Below, piece after piece: positions 18,715-27,517 of a DNA stretch of 64,000 nt. The stretch is from assembly GCF_003797765.1 (NCBI RefSeq), contig NZ_RKMB01000029.1:1-64000 (forward strand), given 5' to 3'. The notes below the pieces were generated by a model. It was not told the origin of the DNA and did no database searches. It was given only the letters and a program-made list of their open reading frames with translations. The position numbers were made by a program, and so were the translations under genes. The stretch comes from Ramlibacter sp. WS9 (lineage in GTDB: Bacteria > Pseudomonadota > Gammaproteobacteria > Burkholderiales > Burkholderiaceae_C). Numbering within the stretch: the first letter of the stretch is position 1; the number at the start of each line of letters is the position of its first letter.

Positions 18715-19748
18715 CTCTTGGCTTTCGTGTTGTTCATCAGGTGGTCGATCGTCACGGCCGCCAGCAGGATCAGCCCCTTGATGACGTCCTGCCAGTACGG
18801 GGAGACGTCCAGCAGGATCAGCGAGCTGGTGACGACCGACAGCAGGGCCAAGCCGAGCACCGCGCCCAGCACGGTGCCGGAGCCGCCCTTCAGGCTGGCG
18901 CCGCCGATCACCGCCGCGGCGATCACGTTGAGTTCCATGCCGACGCCGAAGGTGGGCGTGGCGGCGCCGAAGCGCGCGGTGTACACGACGCCGGCCACGC
19001 CCGCGAGCGCGGAGCACAGCACCGTCACCCAGAACTTCACGCGGCCGGTGCGGATGCCGGCATACAGCGCGGCCTTCTCATTGCTGCCGGTGTAGAACAC
19101 CTTGCGGAAGATCGTGGCGTGGCGCAGCGCGAGGTCGCTGATGAGGACGATCACCGCGAAAATCAGGATCACCGTGGGAATGCCGAACACCGAGCCCTGG
19201 CCGATGAACTTGAATTCAGGCGGCAAGGCGAACAGCGATTGCGGCGTTCCCTGCGTGGCGGCCAGGCACAGGCCGCGCACGATCACCATGAAGGCGAGCG
19301 AGGCGATGAAGTGGTTCAGGCCGATGCGCGTGACGCAGCCACCAATCATCGCGCCGATGGCGGCGCTCGCGGCGATGGCCACGAGGCTCGCGGTCCAGGG
19401 GTCCAGCCCCATGAGGAACAGCTTGCCGGTCACCACCATCGCGAGGCATACGACGGAGCCGACCGCGAGGTCGATGCCGCCGACGATCAGCAGGATCGTC
19501 ATGCCGACCACGACGATGCCCTCGATGGAGAACGAGAGCAGCATCGCGCGGATGTTGTCCCAGGTGAGGAAGTACGGCGAAGCAAAGCTCATCCCGGCAC
19601 ACATCACCGCGATGATCAGCAGGAGGCCCGCCTCCCGCATGTTCGTCAGCTTCATTTTCGGCATTCCCTGGCCGCCGCGTTGCGGATCCGACGGCGCCAT
19701 ACCGGCGGGCAGCACGCCTGTAGCCGTGGGGGACTCTAGTTTAGACAT
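18711..19748 (-). CDS. Sugar ABC transporter permease (RbsC type)
   Basis: This 345-residue inner-membrane permease of the ribose/xylose/AI-2 class has about ten hydrophobic helices and the family motifs VVVGMTILLIVGGIDLAVGS and AAAVIGGASLKGGSGTVLGAV. It forms the channel for a monosaccharide or polyol delivered by the periplasmic protein at 21277-22320. ATG 19748 overlaps the stop of the ATPase gene by one base (TGATG), and its own stop overlaps the reductase start by four. A hydrophilic tail of about 45 residues precedes the first helix. Confidence 0.93.
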   Translation of the reverse strand: MSKLESPTATGVLPAGMAPSDPQRGGQGMPKMKLTNMREAGLLLIIAVMCAGMSFASPYFLTWDNIRAMLLSFSIEGIVVVGMTILLIVGGIDLAVGSVVCLAMVVTGKLFLMGLDPWTASLVAIAASAAIGAMIGGCVTRIGLNHFIASLAFMVIVRGLCLAATQGTPQSLFALPPEFKFIGQGSVFGIPTVILIFAVIVLISDLALRHATIFRKVFYTGSNEKAALYAGIRTGRVKFWVTVLCSALAGVAGVVYTARFGAATPTFGVGMELNVIAAAVIGGASLKGGSGTVLGAVLGLALLSVVTSSLILLDVSPYWQDVIKGLILLAAVTIDHLMNNTKAKR

Positions 19749-21280
19749 CAATGCGCCTCCTGTGCGCTGAAACCCGAGGCCAGCCGCAGCAGGCTTTCCT
19801 CGGTCATATCTTCGGCGGCGAGTTCGCCGGCGATTCGGCCTTCGTGGATCACCAGTGCGCGGTCGCACAGGCCGATGATCTCGGGCAGCTCGGAAGAAAT
19901 CACGATCACGCCCACGCCCTGGTCCGCGAGTTCGCGCAGGATGTGGTGGATCTCGGACTTGGCGCCCACGTCCACGCCGCGCGTGGGTTCATCCATCCAC
20001 AGCACCGCGGGTTTCGTCGCGAGCAGCTTGGCGATGGCCACCTTCTGCTGGTTGCCGCCGGACAGGCTGGACGCCTCGGCGGAAACGCCGTTGCATTTGA
20101 GCTTCAGGCTCGTCCCCAGGTCGGTGGCGAGCTTTCGCTGCGCCGCGCCCTGCACCCAGCCCCAGCGCGAACTCACGCGCTGCAAGGCCATTGAGCAGAT
20201 GTTCTGCGCGACCGACATATCGAGAAAGAGCCCCGCCGCCTTGCGGTCTTCGCTCAGGTAACCGATGCCGTGCCGCAGCGCGTCCGCGTACTTGCGGATG
20301 GTGAGCGGCTTGCCCTTCAGGTGCACCGTGCCGCGCCGCGTGCGGCGCAACCCGCAGACTGACTCCGCCAGCTCGCTGCGGCCCGCGCCCATCAGCCCTG
20401 CGATGCCGAGGATTTCCCCGCGCCTGACCTTGAACGAGATGCCATGCACGCGCTCGCCGTCGGCGATGTCGTCGACTTCCATCAGGCAGTCCGACTCGTC
20501 GTTGGCCGCGTGCGCGCCCAGTTTCGGCGGGTAGTACTGGCCCAGGTCACGGCCGACCATGCTGCGCACCAAGTCGTCGGGCGTGATGCTCTCGATGGCG
20601 CCGCAGAACACATCGCGGCCGTCGCGCAGCACGGTGGCGCGGTCGCAGTGCTCGAATATTTCCGCCATGCGATGGCTGATGTAGACGATGCCGATGCCCT
20701 GCTCCTTCAGCTCGTGCAGCACCTGGAACAGCGCGACGGATTCCACCTCGGTGAGCGCGGCGGTCGGCTCGTCCAGGATCAGCACCTTGCATTCCAGCGA
20801 GAGCGCTTTTGCGATCTCCACCAGCTGCTGCTGCGAGAGACTGAGTTCGTCCACGCGGCGCTTCGGGTCGATGTCCTGGCCCAGGCGCTTCAAGAGCGCG
20901 CGAGCGCGCTCGTTCAGGGCCGCGTAGTCCATCCAGCCGCGGCGGCTGGCGTTGATCTCCGGCATGAAGACGTTCTCGGCGACCGTCGCGTCGCCGCACA
21001 GCGCGATCTCCTGGTGCACCAGGCCCACGCCCAGCCGCATGGCGTGGGCCGGCCCGTCGATCCTGACGATCTCGCCGTCGAGGATGACGGTGCCCTCGTC
21101 CGGCTCGTGGATGCCCGCGATGATTTTCATCAGCGTGGACTTCCCGGCGCCGTTCTCGCCGCACAAGGCATGGATTTCGCCCTTGCGCAACGAGAAGTGG
21201 ACACCGGCGAGCGCACGCGACGCGCCGAAGCTCTTCTGGATGCCGCGCAGTTCAAGCACCGGCGCGTCCGCGTTCGTCAT
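19748..21280 (-). CDS. Sugar ABC transporter ATP-binding protein (RbsA type, two nucleotide-binding domains)
   Basis: This 510-residue protein has duplicated ABC ATPase domains. The first domain is complete: Walker A GENGAGKST, signature LSLSQQQ and Walker B LILDEPTAAL. The second has a degenerate Walker A (GLMGAGRSEL), a good signature LSGGNQQK and Walker B LWMDEPTRGVDVG. This asymmetry is normal for the RbsA/MglA family. It powers uptake with the permease encoded next. ATG 21280 overlaps the stop of the binding-protein gene by four bases. Confidence 0.95.
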   Translation of the reverse strand: MTNADAPVLELRGIQKSFGASRALAGVHFSLRKGEIHALCGENGAGKSTLMKIIAGIHEPDEGTVILDGEIVRIDGPAHAMRLGVGLVHQEIALCGDATVAENVFMPEINASRRGWMDYAALNERARALLKRLGQDIDPKRRVDELSLSQQQLVEIAKALSLECKVLILDEPTAALTEVESVALFQVLHELKEQGIGIVYISHRMAEIFEHCDRATVLRDGRDVFCGAIESITPDDLVRSMVGRDLGQYYPPKLGAHAANDESDCLMEVDDIADGERVHGISFKVRRGEILGIAGLMGAGRSELAESVCGLRRTRRGTVHLKGKPLTIRKYADALRHGIGYLSEDRKAAGLFLDMSVAQNICSMALQRVSSRWGWVQGAAQRKLATDLGTSLKLKCNGVSAEASSLSGGNQQKVAIAKLLATKPAVLWMDEPTRGVDVGAKSEIHHILRELADQGVGVIVISSELPEIIGLCDRALVIHEGRIAGELAAEDMTEESLLRLASGFSAQEAH

Positions 21281-22320
21281 TCGTTGATGCCTTTGGTGCC
21301 ACGGCGAGCGAGGTACTTGTCCCAGTAGAAGTCGTCGGCGTTCGCCTTGCTGACGACCGACAGCCCGTTGTCCAGGAACGGCACGGCCATGGGGTTGGCC
21401 TTGTTGCGCTTGGCGTCGTTCATCGGGTCGATGAGGTTCGCGTTCTTCGCCAGGAACAGCATCATCATGCCCATGTAGCCCTGCACGCCCTGGTTCGGGT
21501 TGATGGAGCCGAACACTTCGCCCGACTTGATCATGTCGAGGATCTTGGCGTTGACGTCGCAGCACATCACGCGGATGTTCTTCTTGGTCTCGACCTTGGC
21601 CTGCGCCGCGCCCAGCGCCGAGTTGGCTTCGGGCATGAAGATGGCGCCGAGGTTGGGGTTGGCCTGCGCCAGGCTCAGCGTCGCCTGGTAAGCCTTGTTC
21701 GGGTCCTGGTTGCTGGCGGCGCGGCCGACCAGCTTCATGCCCGGGTGCTTGGCCTTCATCTGCCCGACGAAGGCGGCGATGCGGCGATCGTGGTTGTCCT
21801 GGCCCGGGTTCTCCAGCACGGCGTAGTCGCCCTTGCCGCCCAGCGAAGCGGCGATCGCGTCGGCGGCCTGCGAACCTTCACGGTCGTTGTCGGAGGTGAC
21901 GAACGAGACGCGCTTGGAGTTCGGCGAGTCCGCGGCGAACGTGACCACGGGGATGCCCATGGCGGCCGCACGATTGATCGGCTCGATGAACGGGTCGGGG
22001 TTCATCGGGTGCAGCAGGATGCCGGCGGGCTTGCGCGCCAGCTCCTGTTCGAACGACGCCAGCTGCTTGTTGACGTCGTATTCGGGCGTGCCCGTGTAGC
22101 GCGTCTTCACGCCCAGCGTGCGGCCCAGCTGCTTCATCATTTCGTAGACCGGGAACCAGTACTCGACACCCGAGACCATCACGTTCATCACGTAGACGTC
22201 GCTCGGGTTGCCGCGCAGACCCGTGGAAGCGGGTTGGGCAGCAGCTTGCGCCAACGCGGCTGCGGAACCGGCCAGGCCGGCTCCGGCCAGGGCCGCGGTT
22301 TTCAGGAAATCTCGCCTCAT
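21277..22320 (-). CDS. Sugar/polyol ABC transporter substrate-binding protein (RbsB-like)
   Basis: This 347-residue periplasmic binding protein has the ribose/galactose-binding fold. The leader MRRDFLKTAALAGAGLAG carries a twin-arginine motif (RRDFLK), so export by Tat is likely. The hinge and ligand regions resemble RbsB-like proteins (PAGILLHPMNPDPFIEPINRA, VSFVTSDNDREGSQAADAI). It is the first gene of the leftward transporter operon, 132 bp from the divergent kinase gene, with an operator-like palindrome between them. The ligand is not known. The linked kinase and dehydrogenase favour a polyol or ketose. Confidence 0.92.
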   Translation of the reverse strand: MRRDFLKTAALAGAGLAGSAAALAQAAAQPASTGLRGNPSDVYVMNVMVSGVEYWFPVYEMMKQLGRTLGVKTRYTGTPEYDVNKQLASFEQELARKPAGILLHPMNPDPFIEPINRAAAMGIPVVTFAADSPNSKRVSFVTSDNDREGSQAADAIAASLGGKGDYAVLENPGQDNHDRRIAAFVGQMKAKHPGMKLVGRAASNQDPNKAYQATLSLAQANPNLGAIFMPEANSALGAAQAKVETKKNIRVMCCDVNAKILDMIKSGEVFGSINPNQGVQGYMGMMMLFLAKNANLIDPMNDAKRNKANPMAVPFLDNGLSVVSKANADDFYWDKYLARRGTKGINE

Positions 22321-22385
22321 CGTCTTCTCCTCGTAAGGGTGGATGCCACTTTAGACGCCGACGAAGCGCCACTTGGCAAAAGGGT

Positions 22386-22401
22386 CGTTGTCATGACAAC
22401 G
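22386..22401. promoter_or_regulatory. 16-bp perfect palindrome, probable GntR operator O1
   Basis: The sequence CGTTGTCATGACAACG is a perfect palindrome in the divergent gap between the transporter operon and the kinase operon. Its TTGT..ACAA core has the shape of GntR-family sites. A GntR/UTRA regulator is encoded at the end of the rightward operon, so this is the obvious candidate operator. It overlaps the proposed -35 box of the kinase promoter, which would fit repression. A second copy with 13 of 16 bases identical lies at 22476-22491. Confidence 0.6.
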
Positions 22402-22417
22402 GAATAGAATGTATGAC
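22388..22417 (+). promoter_or_regulatory. Candidate sigma-70 promoter for the kinase operon
   Basis: A -35 box TTGTCA (22388-22393) and a -10 box TATGAC (22412-22417) are separated by 18 bases. They sit about 35 bases upstream of the kinase ATG at 22453. The -35 box lies inside the 16-bp palindrome. The assignment rests on sequence resemblance only. Confidence 0.35.
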
Positions 22418-22452
22418 GCCAATTCCAAACATTCACTAGGAGAAACCCTGAA

Positions 22453-23970
22453 ATGAATTCCAAGTTTTTGGGCCACGATGTCATAACAATGAAAAACGAC
22501 ATCTTCATCGGGATCGACATGGGCTCGACCGGTTTGAAGGCAGTCGCGTTCGACGGGGAGACGGGCCTGGGGCTCGCCACCGCTGGTAGCGCACTGCCTT
22601 TCATCCGCTTGCCTGAAGGGGGCTGCGAGCTCGAAGCCGCGGCCATCGAATCAACACTCATGCAGGCTTTGCAGAGCATCGCGTCGCAGTTGGGCCCTCG
22701 CGCCGCGCAGGTGCGGGCCCTCAGCTGCACCGGCCACGGTGCGGGCCTCTATGCACTGGACAAGCAGGGGCAGCTGCTCCGCGGCCGCGCCGTTGCGTCG
22801 ACCGACCAGCGCGCGTCGGCGCGGGCACGGGCTCTTGCGCTGCGCCAGGGCGCCGAGCTGTTCGAGGAGGTCGGCTTCCAGCCCTGGGCCGGCCAGCCCC
22901 TGCTGATCGCCGCGCAGTTGTACGGCGGCGACGCGGTTCACACCGGCGCGATCCATCGCCTGCTGTTCGCCAAGGACTATCTGGGCCTGCTGCTCACAGG
23001 CGAGATGGCCACGGATGCCAGCGATGCCAGCACCGGCGGCCTGTTGTCGGAGCAGACGGGAACCTGGTCGCGGCTCGCCAGTTGCGCGGCCGACCTGTCC
23101 GATCTCGGCCCCGCGACGCTCGCGCCCATCTTGCCGAGCGGCTCGATCATCGGCACGCTGTTGCCGGCGCGCGCCGCGCAGTGCGGCCTGCCGGCTGGCC
23201 TGCCTGTGGCGATCAGCGCGATCGACCTGCTCGCGTCGCTGGCTGCCGTGGGCGCGCCGCAGCGCGGCCAGGCGGTCGCGGTGCTGGGCACCTGGTGCGT
23301 CAACGCGGTCGTCGACGACCAACGTGAGGCCAAGCCCGCCATCGGCGGGATCGTGAATTTCGGCGCCCCCGGCCGGCGCCTGTACCTGGAGAACAGCCCT
23401 TCGTCGATGGCGAACGTATCCTGGCTCGCCAGGACGGTGGGCTTCGACAGCGCGGCGCAGGCCGTCGATTGCGCGATGACCGTGCCGCTCGGCGCGCATG
23501 GCCTTCGCTTCATGCCGTTCATCAACGGTGGCGGCGGGCCCGAAGGCGCTTCCGCAGGGTTCATCGGCCTCACCTCGCATCATGACCGCTCGCACATGGC
23601 CCGCGCCGTGGTCGATGCAGTGGCGGCGCTGCACGCGAGGCACCTGGCCCGGCTTGCGTCGTTCGGCCTGGGCGTGCGCGGCCGGGTGGCGGCACTGGGC
23701 GGCGGCGCGCGCGACGCGCGGCTGGTGCGGCTCATCGCATCCTTCCTCGGCCACCCGCTCGAGCGCTGCGGCGACGACGAGACCGGCGCGCGCGGCGCCG
23801 CGCTCTACGCCGCCCAATCGCAGGGCGCCGGCCTGCCCCAGCCTTCCATCGAAGTGGTGGAACACGACACGCAAGAGGCTACCGCCCACGCGGACTATTA
23901 CGACAGCTTCCACGAACTGGTGGACACCCTCGCACCCGCGTTCGCGCAACTGGCGGAGGCACGGCAATGA
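22453..23970 (+). CDS. FGGY-family carbohydrate/polyol kinase
   Basis: This 505-residue kinase has the actin-like ATPase fold of the FGGY family (xylulose, glycerol, erythritol, AI-2 kinases). The phosphate-1 motif IFIGIDMGSTGLKAV is at residues 17-31, and the adenosine region VAALGGGARDARLV is in the C-terminal half. It phosphorylates a sugar or polyol after uptake. ATG 22453 has AGGAG eleven bases upstream. A later ATG at 22489 gives a more typical family N-terminus but lacks a ribosome site. Its stop overlaps the next start (ATGA). It pairs with a GlpD-like dehydrogenase, as EryA does with EryB in erythritol loci, but specificity cannot be assigned. Confidence 0.9.
   Translation: MNSKFLGHDVITMKNDIFIGIDMGSTGLKAVAFDGETGLGLATAGSALPFIRLPEGGCELEAAAIESTLMQALQSIASQLGPRAAQVRALSCTGHGAGLYALDKQGQLLRGRAVASTDQRASARARALALRQGAELFEEVGFQPWAGQPLLIAAQLYGGDAVHTGAIHRLLFAKDYLGLLLTGEMATDASDASTGGLLSEQTGTWSRLASCAADLSDLGPATLAPILPSGSIIGTLLPARAAQCGLPAGLPVAISAIDLLASLAAVGAPQRGQAVAVLGTWCVNAVVDDQREAKPAIGGIVNFGAPGRRLYLENSPSSMANVSWLARTVGFDSAAQAVDCAMTVPLGAHGLRFMPFINGGGGPEGASAGFIGLTSHHDRSHMARAVVDAVAALHARHLARLASFGLGVRGRVAALGGGARDARLVRLIASFLGHPLERCGDDETGARGAALYAAQSQGAGLPQPSIEVVEHDTQEATAHADYYDSFHELVDTLAPAFAQLAEARQ
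22476..22491. promoter_or_regulatory. Second operator-like site (O2) inside the kinase 5' end
   Basis: CGATGTCATAACAATG matches the upstream perfect palindrome at 13 of 16 positions. The two centres are 90 bp apart. It lies within the first codons of the kinase if translation begins at 22453, and covers the alternative ATG at 22489. A second site at this distance would suit a roadblock or looping mechanism by the GntR regulator (inference). Confidence 0.45.
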
Positions 23971-25742
23971 GCGAGCAGCGTTCCGCATTCACGCGCTGCG
24001 TCTCGCTGGCGGGCGCGCATTTCTCCACGGTGATCGTGGGTGCCGGCATCAATGGCGCGGGTGTGTTCCGCGACCTGTCGCTGCAGGGCGTGCATTGCCT
24101 CATCGTCGACAAGGGCGACTTCGCGGCCGGTGCGAGCAGTGCGCCGTCGCGCATGATCCACGGCGGCCTGCGCTACCTCGAGAACGGTGATTTTTCGCTG
24201 GTGGCCGAGGCCACGCGCGAACGCAACCTGCTGCTGCGCAATGCGCCGCACCTGGTGCGGCCGCTCAAGACGGTGGTGCCGCTGTCGAGCCACTTCGGCG
24301 GGCTGTTCGGCAGCATCTTGCGCTTTGTCGGCTTCACCCCGTCGCCGCGCACGCGCGGACTGTTCGCCGTGGCCCTGGGGCTGCGGCTGTATGACCTGCT
24401 CGGGCGCCGCCAACGCCGCATGCCCGGCCACCAGATCTCGCGCGTGCCCTCGGCCGACGGTGCGCTGTTTCGTGCGTCGGTGCGCTGGACGGCCACCTAC
24501 TTCGACGCGTGGATCAGCCACCCCGAGTGGTTGATCATGGAACTGCTGGCCGACGCGCACCGCGACGAGCCACGGTCCGCCGCCGCCAACTACTGCCGCG
24601 TGGTGCGCTGCGAAGGCAACGCCGTCACGCTGCGCGACGAGATCACCGGCGAAGAGGTGCAAGTCACGGCGGACACGGTGGTCAACGCCACCGGCGCGTG
24701 GCTGGACCGCTCGGCCGCGGCGCTGAACGGCGCGGGCGCGCGCATCATGGGCACGAAGGGCTCGCACTTGGTCCTGGACCATCCGGCGCTGTGGGACTCG
24801 CTGGACGGCCGCATGGCCTACTTCGAGGCCTCCGATGGGCGTGTCTGCATCGTCTACCCCTTCCTCGACCGCATCCTGGTCGGTTCCACCGACATCCCCG
24901 TCGACGACCCGGACCAGGTCGCCACCGAGCCGGCCGAGATCGACTACCTGCTGGACGTGTTGCGCGAACTGTTCCCGCAACTGCGCTTCGCCCTCGCCGA
25001 CGTGGTCTACACCTACGTCGGCGTGCGCCCGCTGGCACGCTCGGACGCCGACCGGCCGGGACAGATCTCGCGCGACCATGCCGTCGCCATCGACCCGCCC
25101 AATGCGACGCGCAGCGTGCCCATGATCTGCCTGGTGGGCGGCAAGTGGACCACCTTCCGCGCGCTGGCGACGGAGGCGGCGGACGAAGTGCTGCGCCTGT
25201 TGGGCGTGCCGCGCACGCAATCGACCGAGCTGCTGCCCATCGGCGGCGGGGCGGACTGGCCGGCGGACACCACGTCGATGGCCGGCTTCCTCGCACGCAT
25301 CGAGGCGGCGACGGGCCTGGACGCGCAACGCGTCGCGGATCTCGTCAGCCGCTACGGCTCCCGCGCGCAAACACTGGCGGAAACGTTCGCGGCCGACGGC
25401 GACGTGCGGTTGCGGCACGCGCCCGCCTACTCCGTCGGCGAGATTCGCTACCTCTGCCTGCACACCGGCGTCACGCACCTCGTGGACCTCGTGATCCGCC
25501 GCACGCTGCTGGCCATTCGTGGCCATGTGACGGAGGCTCTGCTGTCGGAGCTGACGGAGATCGCCGCGTCAGCGCTGCACTGGGACAGCCCACGGCGGCT
25601 CGAAGAGTTCCAGGCCTGCTTTGAAACACTGCGCGACCGGCATCACGTGCGATTCGAGCCTGTACGGCAACCGCTGCCGGAGGTTTCTGTTTTCGATGCA
25701 TCATTGCGCTCCGACCCGATCACTACCCCGCTTGCCACGTGA
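23967..25742 (+). CDS. GlpD-like FAD-dependent polyol-phosphate dehydrogenase
   Basis: This 591-residue flavoprotein is homologous to aerobic glycerol-3-phosphate dehydrogenase and to erythritol-phosphate dehydrogenase EryB. The FAD fold motif is TVIVGAGINGAGVFRDL near residue 20, followed by the family segment PSRMIHGGLRYLE and the C-terminal extension characteristic of GlpD. It is expected to oxidise a phosphorylated polyol to a ketose phosphate at the membrane and reduce quinone. ATG 23967 overlaps the kinase stop, and its own stop overlaps the GntR start. This context points to oxidation of the kinase product rather than general glycerol metabolism. Confidence 0.9.
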   Translation: MSEQRSAFTRCVSLAGAHFSTVIVGAGINGAGVFRDLSLQGVHCLIVDKGDFAAGASSAPSRMIHGGLRYLENGDFSLVAEATRERNLLLRNAPHLVRPLKTVVPLSSHFGGLFGSILRFVGFTPSPRTRGLFAVALGLRLYDLLGRRQRRMPGHQISRVPSADGALFRASVRWTATYFDAWISHPEWLIMELLADAHRDEPRSAAANYCRVVRCEGNAVTLRDEITGEEVQVTADTVVNATGAWLDRSAAALNGAGARIMGTKGSHLVLDHPALWDSLDGRMAYFEASDGRVCIVYPFLDRILVGSTDIPVDDPDQVATEPAEIDYLLDVLRELFPQLRFALADVVYTYVGVRPLARSDADRPGQISRDHAVAIDPPNATRSVPMICLVGGKWTTFRALATEAADEVLRLLGVPRTQSTELLPIGGGADWPADTTSMAGFLARIEAATGLDAQRVADLVSRYGSRAQTLAETFAADGDVRLRHAPAYSVGEIRYLCLHTGVTHLVDLVIRRTLLAIRGHVTEALLSELTEIAASALHWDSPRRLEEFQACFETLRDRHHVRFEPVRQPLPEVSVFDASLRSDPITTPLAT

Positions 25743-26494
25743 ACAGTTCGACCTTTCCGACTCCCGCCCTCGACCGAAATTCCGGCTCCCCCCTGTGGGC
25801 GCAGTTCCGCGACGCATTGCGAGCGCAGATCCTCGGCGGCGAGTTCCCCGCAGGCACCAAGCTGCCCACCGAAGCACAGCTCGGCGAGCAGTACGGCATT
25901 TCAAGAATCGTTGTCAGGGAGGCATTGGCCGACCTGGTGCGCAACGGCCTCATCTACAAGATCCGAGGCCAGGGCGCTTTCATCCAGGCGCGAGAGCGGG
26001 ACGAAGACTTCGTCTCCACTGTGCTGGGCTTTTCCGACGAGATGCAGCGCAAGGGCCGCACCGTGCGCACCCAGGTGTTGCAGCAGGAATTGCGCGAAGC
26101 CAACGAGCGTGAGGCGCGCTCGCTGGACCTGAAGCCCGGCGACCAGGTCGTCGCGCTCAGGCGCCTGCGCAGCGTCGACGATGAGCTTCAGTTGCTGGTG
26201 GAGACGGCCGTGCCCGCCGACCTGGCGCCCGGGCTGCACCGCACGCGGCTGGAGAACCGCTCGCTGTACGACGTGCTGCGCCGGCAATACGGCCTGCGCA
26301 TCGTGCGCGCCGAACGCTGGATCGACGCCGTCATGCCGGATCAACCGACCAGCAACCTGCTGGGCATCACCGGCGTCGAGCCCCTGATGCGCATCGAGTC
26401 CATCGCGTACAGCAGCAACGGCCGGCCGCTGGAGCACTACACCGCGCTCCACCGCTGCCAGTCGAGCCGTCTGCACGTGCAGACGACGACGTAG
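25739..26494 (+). CDS. GntR-family (HutC/UTRA) transcriptional regulator
   Basis: This 251-residue protein has an N-terminal GntR winged helix (about 18-80; LPTEAQLGEQYGISRIVVRE is the recognition region) and a C-terminal UTRA effector domain (about 95-240) of the kind that binds sugars or sugar phosphates. It starts at GTG 25739, overlapping the dehydrogenase stop (GTGA), so it is the last gene of the kinase operon and probably controls it. The palindromes at 22386-22401 and 22476-22491 are its likely targets. It is convergent with the pirin gene. Confidence 0.93.
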   Translation: MNSSTFPTPALDRNSGSPLWAQFRDALRAQILGGEFPAGTKLPTEAQLGEQYGISRIVVREALADLVRNGLIYKIRGQGAFIQARERDEDFVSTVLGFSDEMQRKGRTVRTQVLQQELREANEREARSLDLKPGDQVVALRRLRSVDDELQLLVETAVPADLAPGLHRTRLENRSLYDVLRRQYGLRIVRAERWIDAVMPDQPTSNLLGITGVEPLMRIESIAYSSNGRPLEHYTALHRCQSSRLHVQTTT

Positions 26495-26506
26495 GCAAAG
26501 GGCGGG

Positions 26507-27382
26507 CTAACGGTAGACCGGCACGGTCCCGGAGCCCGTGCGCCGGTCACCTTCCGCCACCATCTTCCGACGAAGTTCGGCGATGCGGTTTTCTCCGGCC
26601 TCGAGGGCTTGCGCCGTCGTGTGGACGGAATAGTTGCCCAGATGCAGATCGTGCTCGTGTGGTGCGGCCGAACCGAGGACAAATACTGCATCTTCCGCGC
26701 CAGTGTTTTTCAGCGCGATCGGAGCTTCACTGTCTTCGAACACGGCCATCTCGCCGGCGGGTACGGGCGCTTCAGCATCCACCGCACCCGAGGCCACGGC
26801 CATCCACGCGACCGAATGCCCCGCTGGCGGCTGGTACGTCCACGATTCGCCGGGCCGCAACGTCACAAGCAGGTAGTTGACGCCGCCCCACGCCGGCACG
26901 GGACTGTCCACGCCGGCGTAGCTGCCGACGATGACGTGCGCCGGCCCCGCGCGCCGCATGGCGTCCGCTTCGATGTAGCGGCTTTGCGGCGGCGCGTTCT
27001 CGAGCTCGGGCGGCAGCGCCAGCCAGAGCTGGAAGCCCTGCACGCGCGGCACGTCGGCCGGGGACATTTCCTGCCCGTGCCAGACGCCGCCGCCGGCCCG
27101 CATCCATTCGACGGCGCCGTAGCCCAGCGTGCCCGAACCGGCTTCCGCGTCTTCGAAATGCATCTGGCCTTTCGCCAAGACAGTGACGGTGGCGATGCCC
27201 GAGTGCGGATGAATCGGCATCCGGGGGCCCGCCGGCCCGCGCAGGTCCATGTCGAAGATGTCGAGGAAGACGAAAGGCTTGAGATATTCACCCAGGTCGG
27301 AAGGGCTCATCAGCCGCGTGATGGGGCCGTGGCCCTGGCCTCGGGTGCGGTGCAGGATGCGGCGGGCGGTGGAGGTATTCAT
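26507..27382 (-). CDS. Pirin family protein
   Basis: This 291-residue bicupin has a pirin N-terminal domain (about 15-120) containing metal-ligand motifs such as PIHPHSGIATVT and GVWHGQEMS, and a C-terminal pirin domain. Bacterial pirins are iron-binding proteins reported as quercetinases or as redox-responsive regulators. It has no signal peptide and is probably cytoplasmic. It is transcribed alone, convergent with the GntR gene. Confidence 0.92.
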   Translation of the reverse strand: MNTSTARRILHRTRGQGHGPITRLMSPSDLGEYLKPFVFLDIFDMDLRGPAGPRMPIHPHSGIATVTVLAKGQMHFEDAEAGSGTLGYGAVEWMRAGGGVWHGQEMSPADVPRVQGFQLWLALPPELENAPPQSRYIEADAMRRAGPAHVIVGSYAGVDSPVPAWGGVNYLLVTLRPGESWTYQPPAGHSVAWMAVASGAVDAEAPVPAGEMAVFEDSEAPIALKNTGAEDAVFVLGSAAPHEHDLHLGNYSVHTTAQALEAGENRIAELRRKMVAEGDRRTGSGTVPVYR

Positions 27383-27473
27383 GTTCCGTATGTTGGGGCC
27401 GCTGATGCGTCTTCACTAGACCCCAAACTCACGCCACACCGTTGCTGGAAATGGGACGATGCCGCGAAGAGGC

Positions 27474-27517
27474 ATGTCAAATATTTTTGATACCGATAAG
27501 TTCAATATATTTGACAT
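27474..27517. promoter_or_regulatory. 11-bp inverted repeat upstream of the XRE gene
   Basis: ATGTCAAATAT (27474-27484) and its exact complement ATATTTGACAT (27507-27517) face each other across 22 bases, with centres 33 bp apart (about three helical turns). The block is strikingly AT-rich for this genome. It lies 30 bases upstream of the XRE start at 27547, so it is a good candidate for an autoregulatory operator. The right arm contains TTGACA (27511-27516), which with TACCCT (27534-27539, spacing 17) forms a possible promoter. That promoter would put the transcript start very close to the ATG. Confidence 0.5.
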
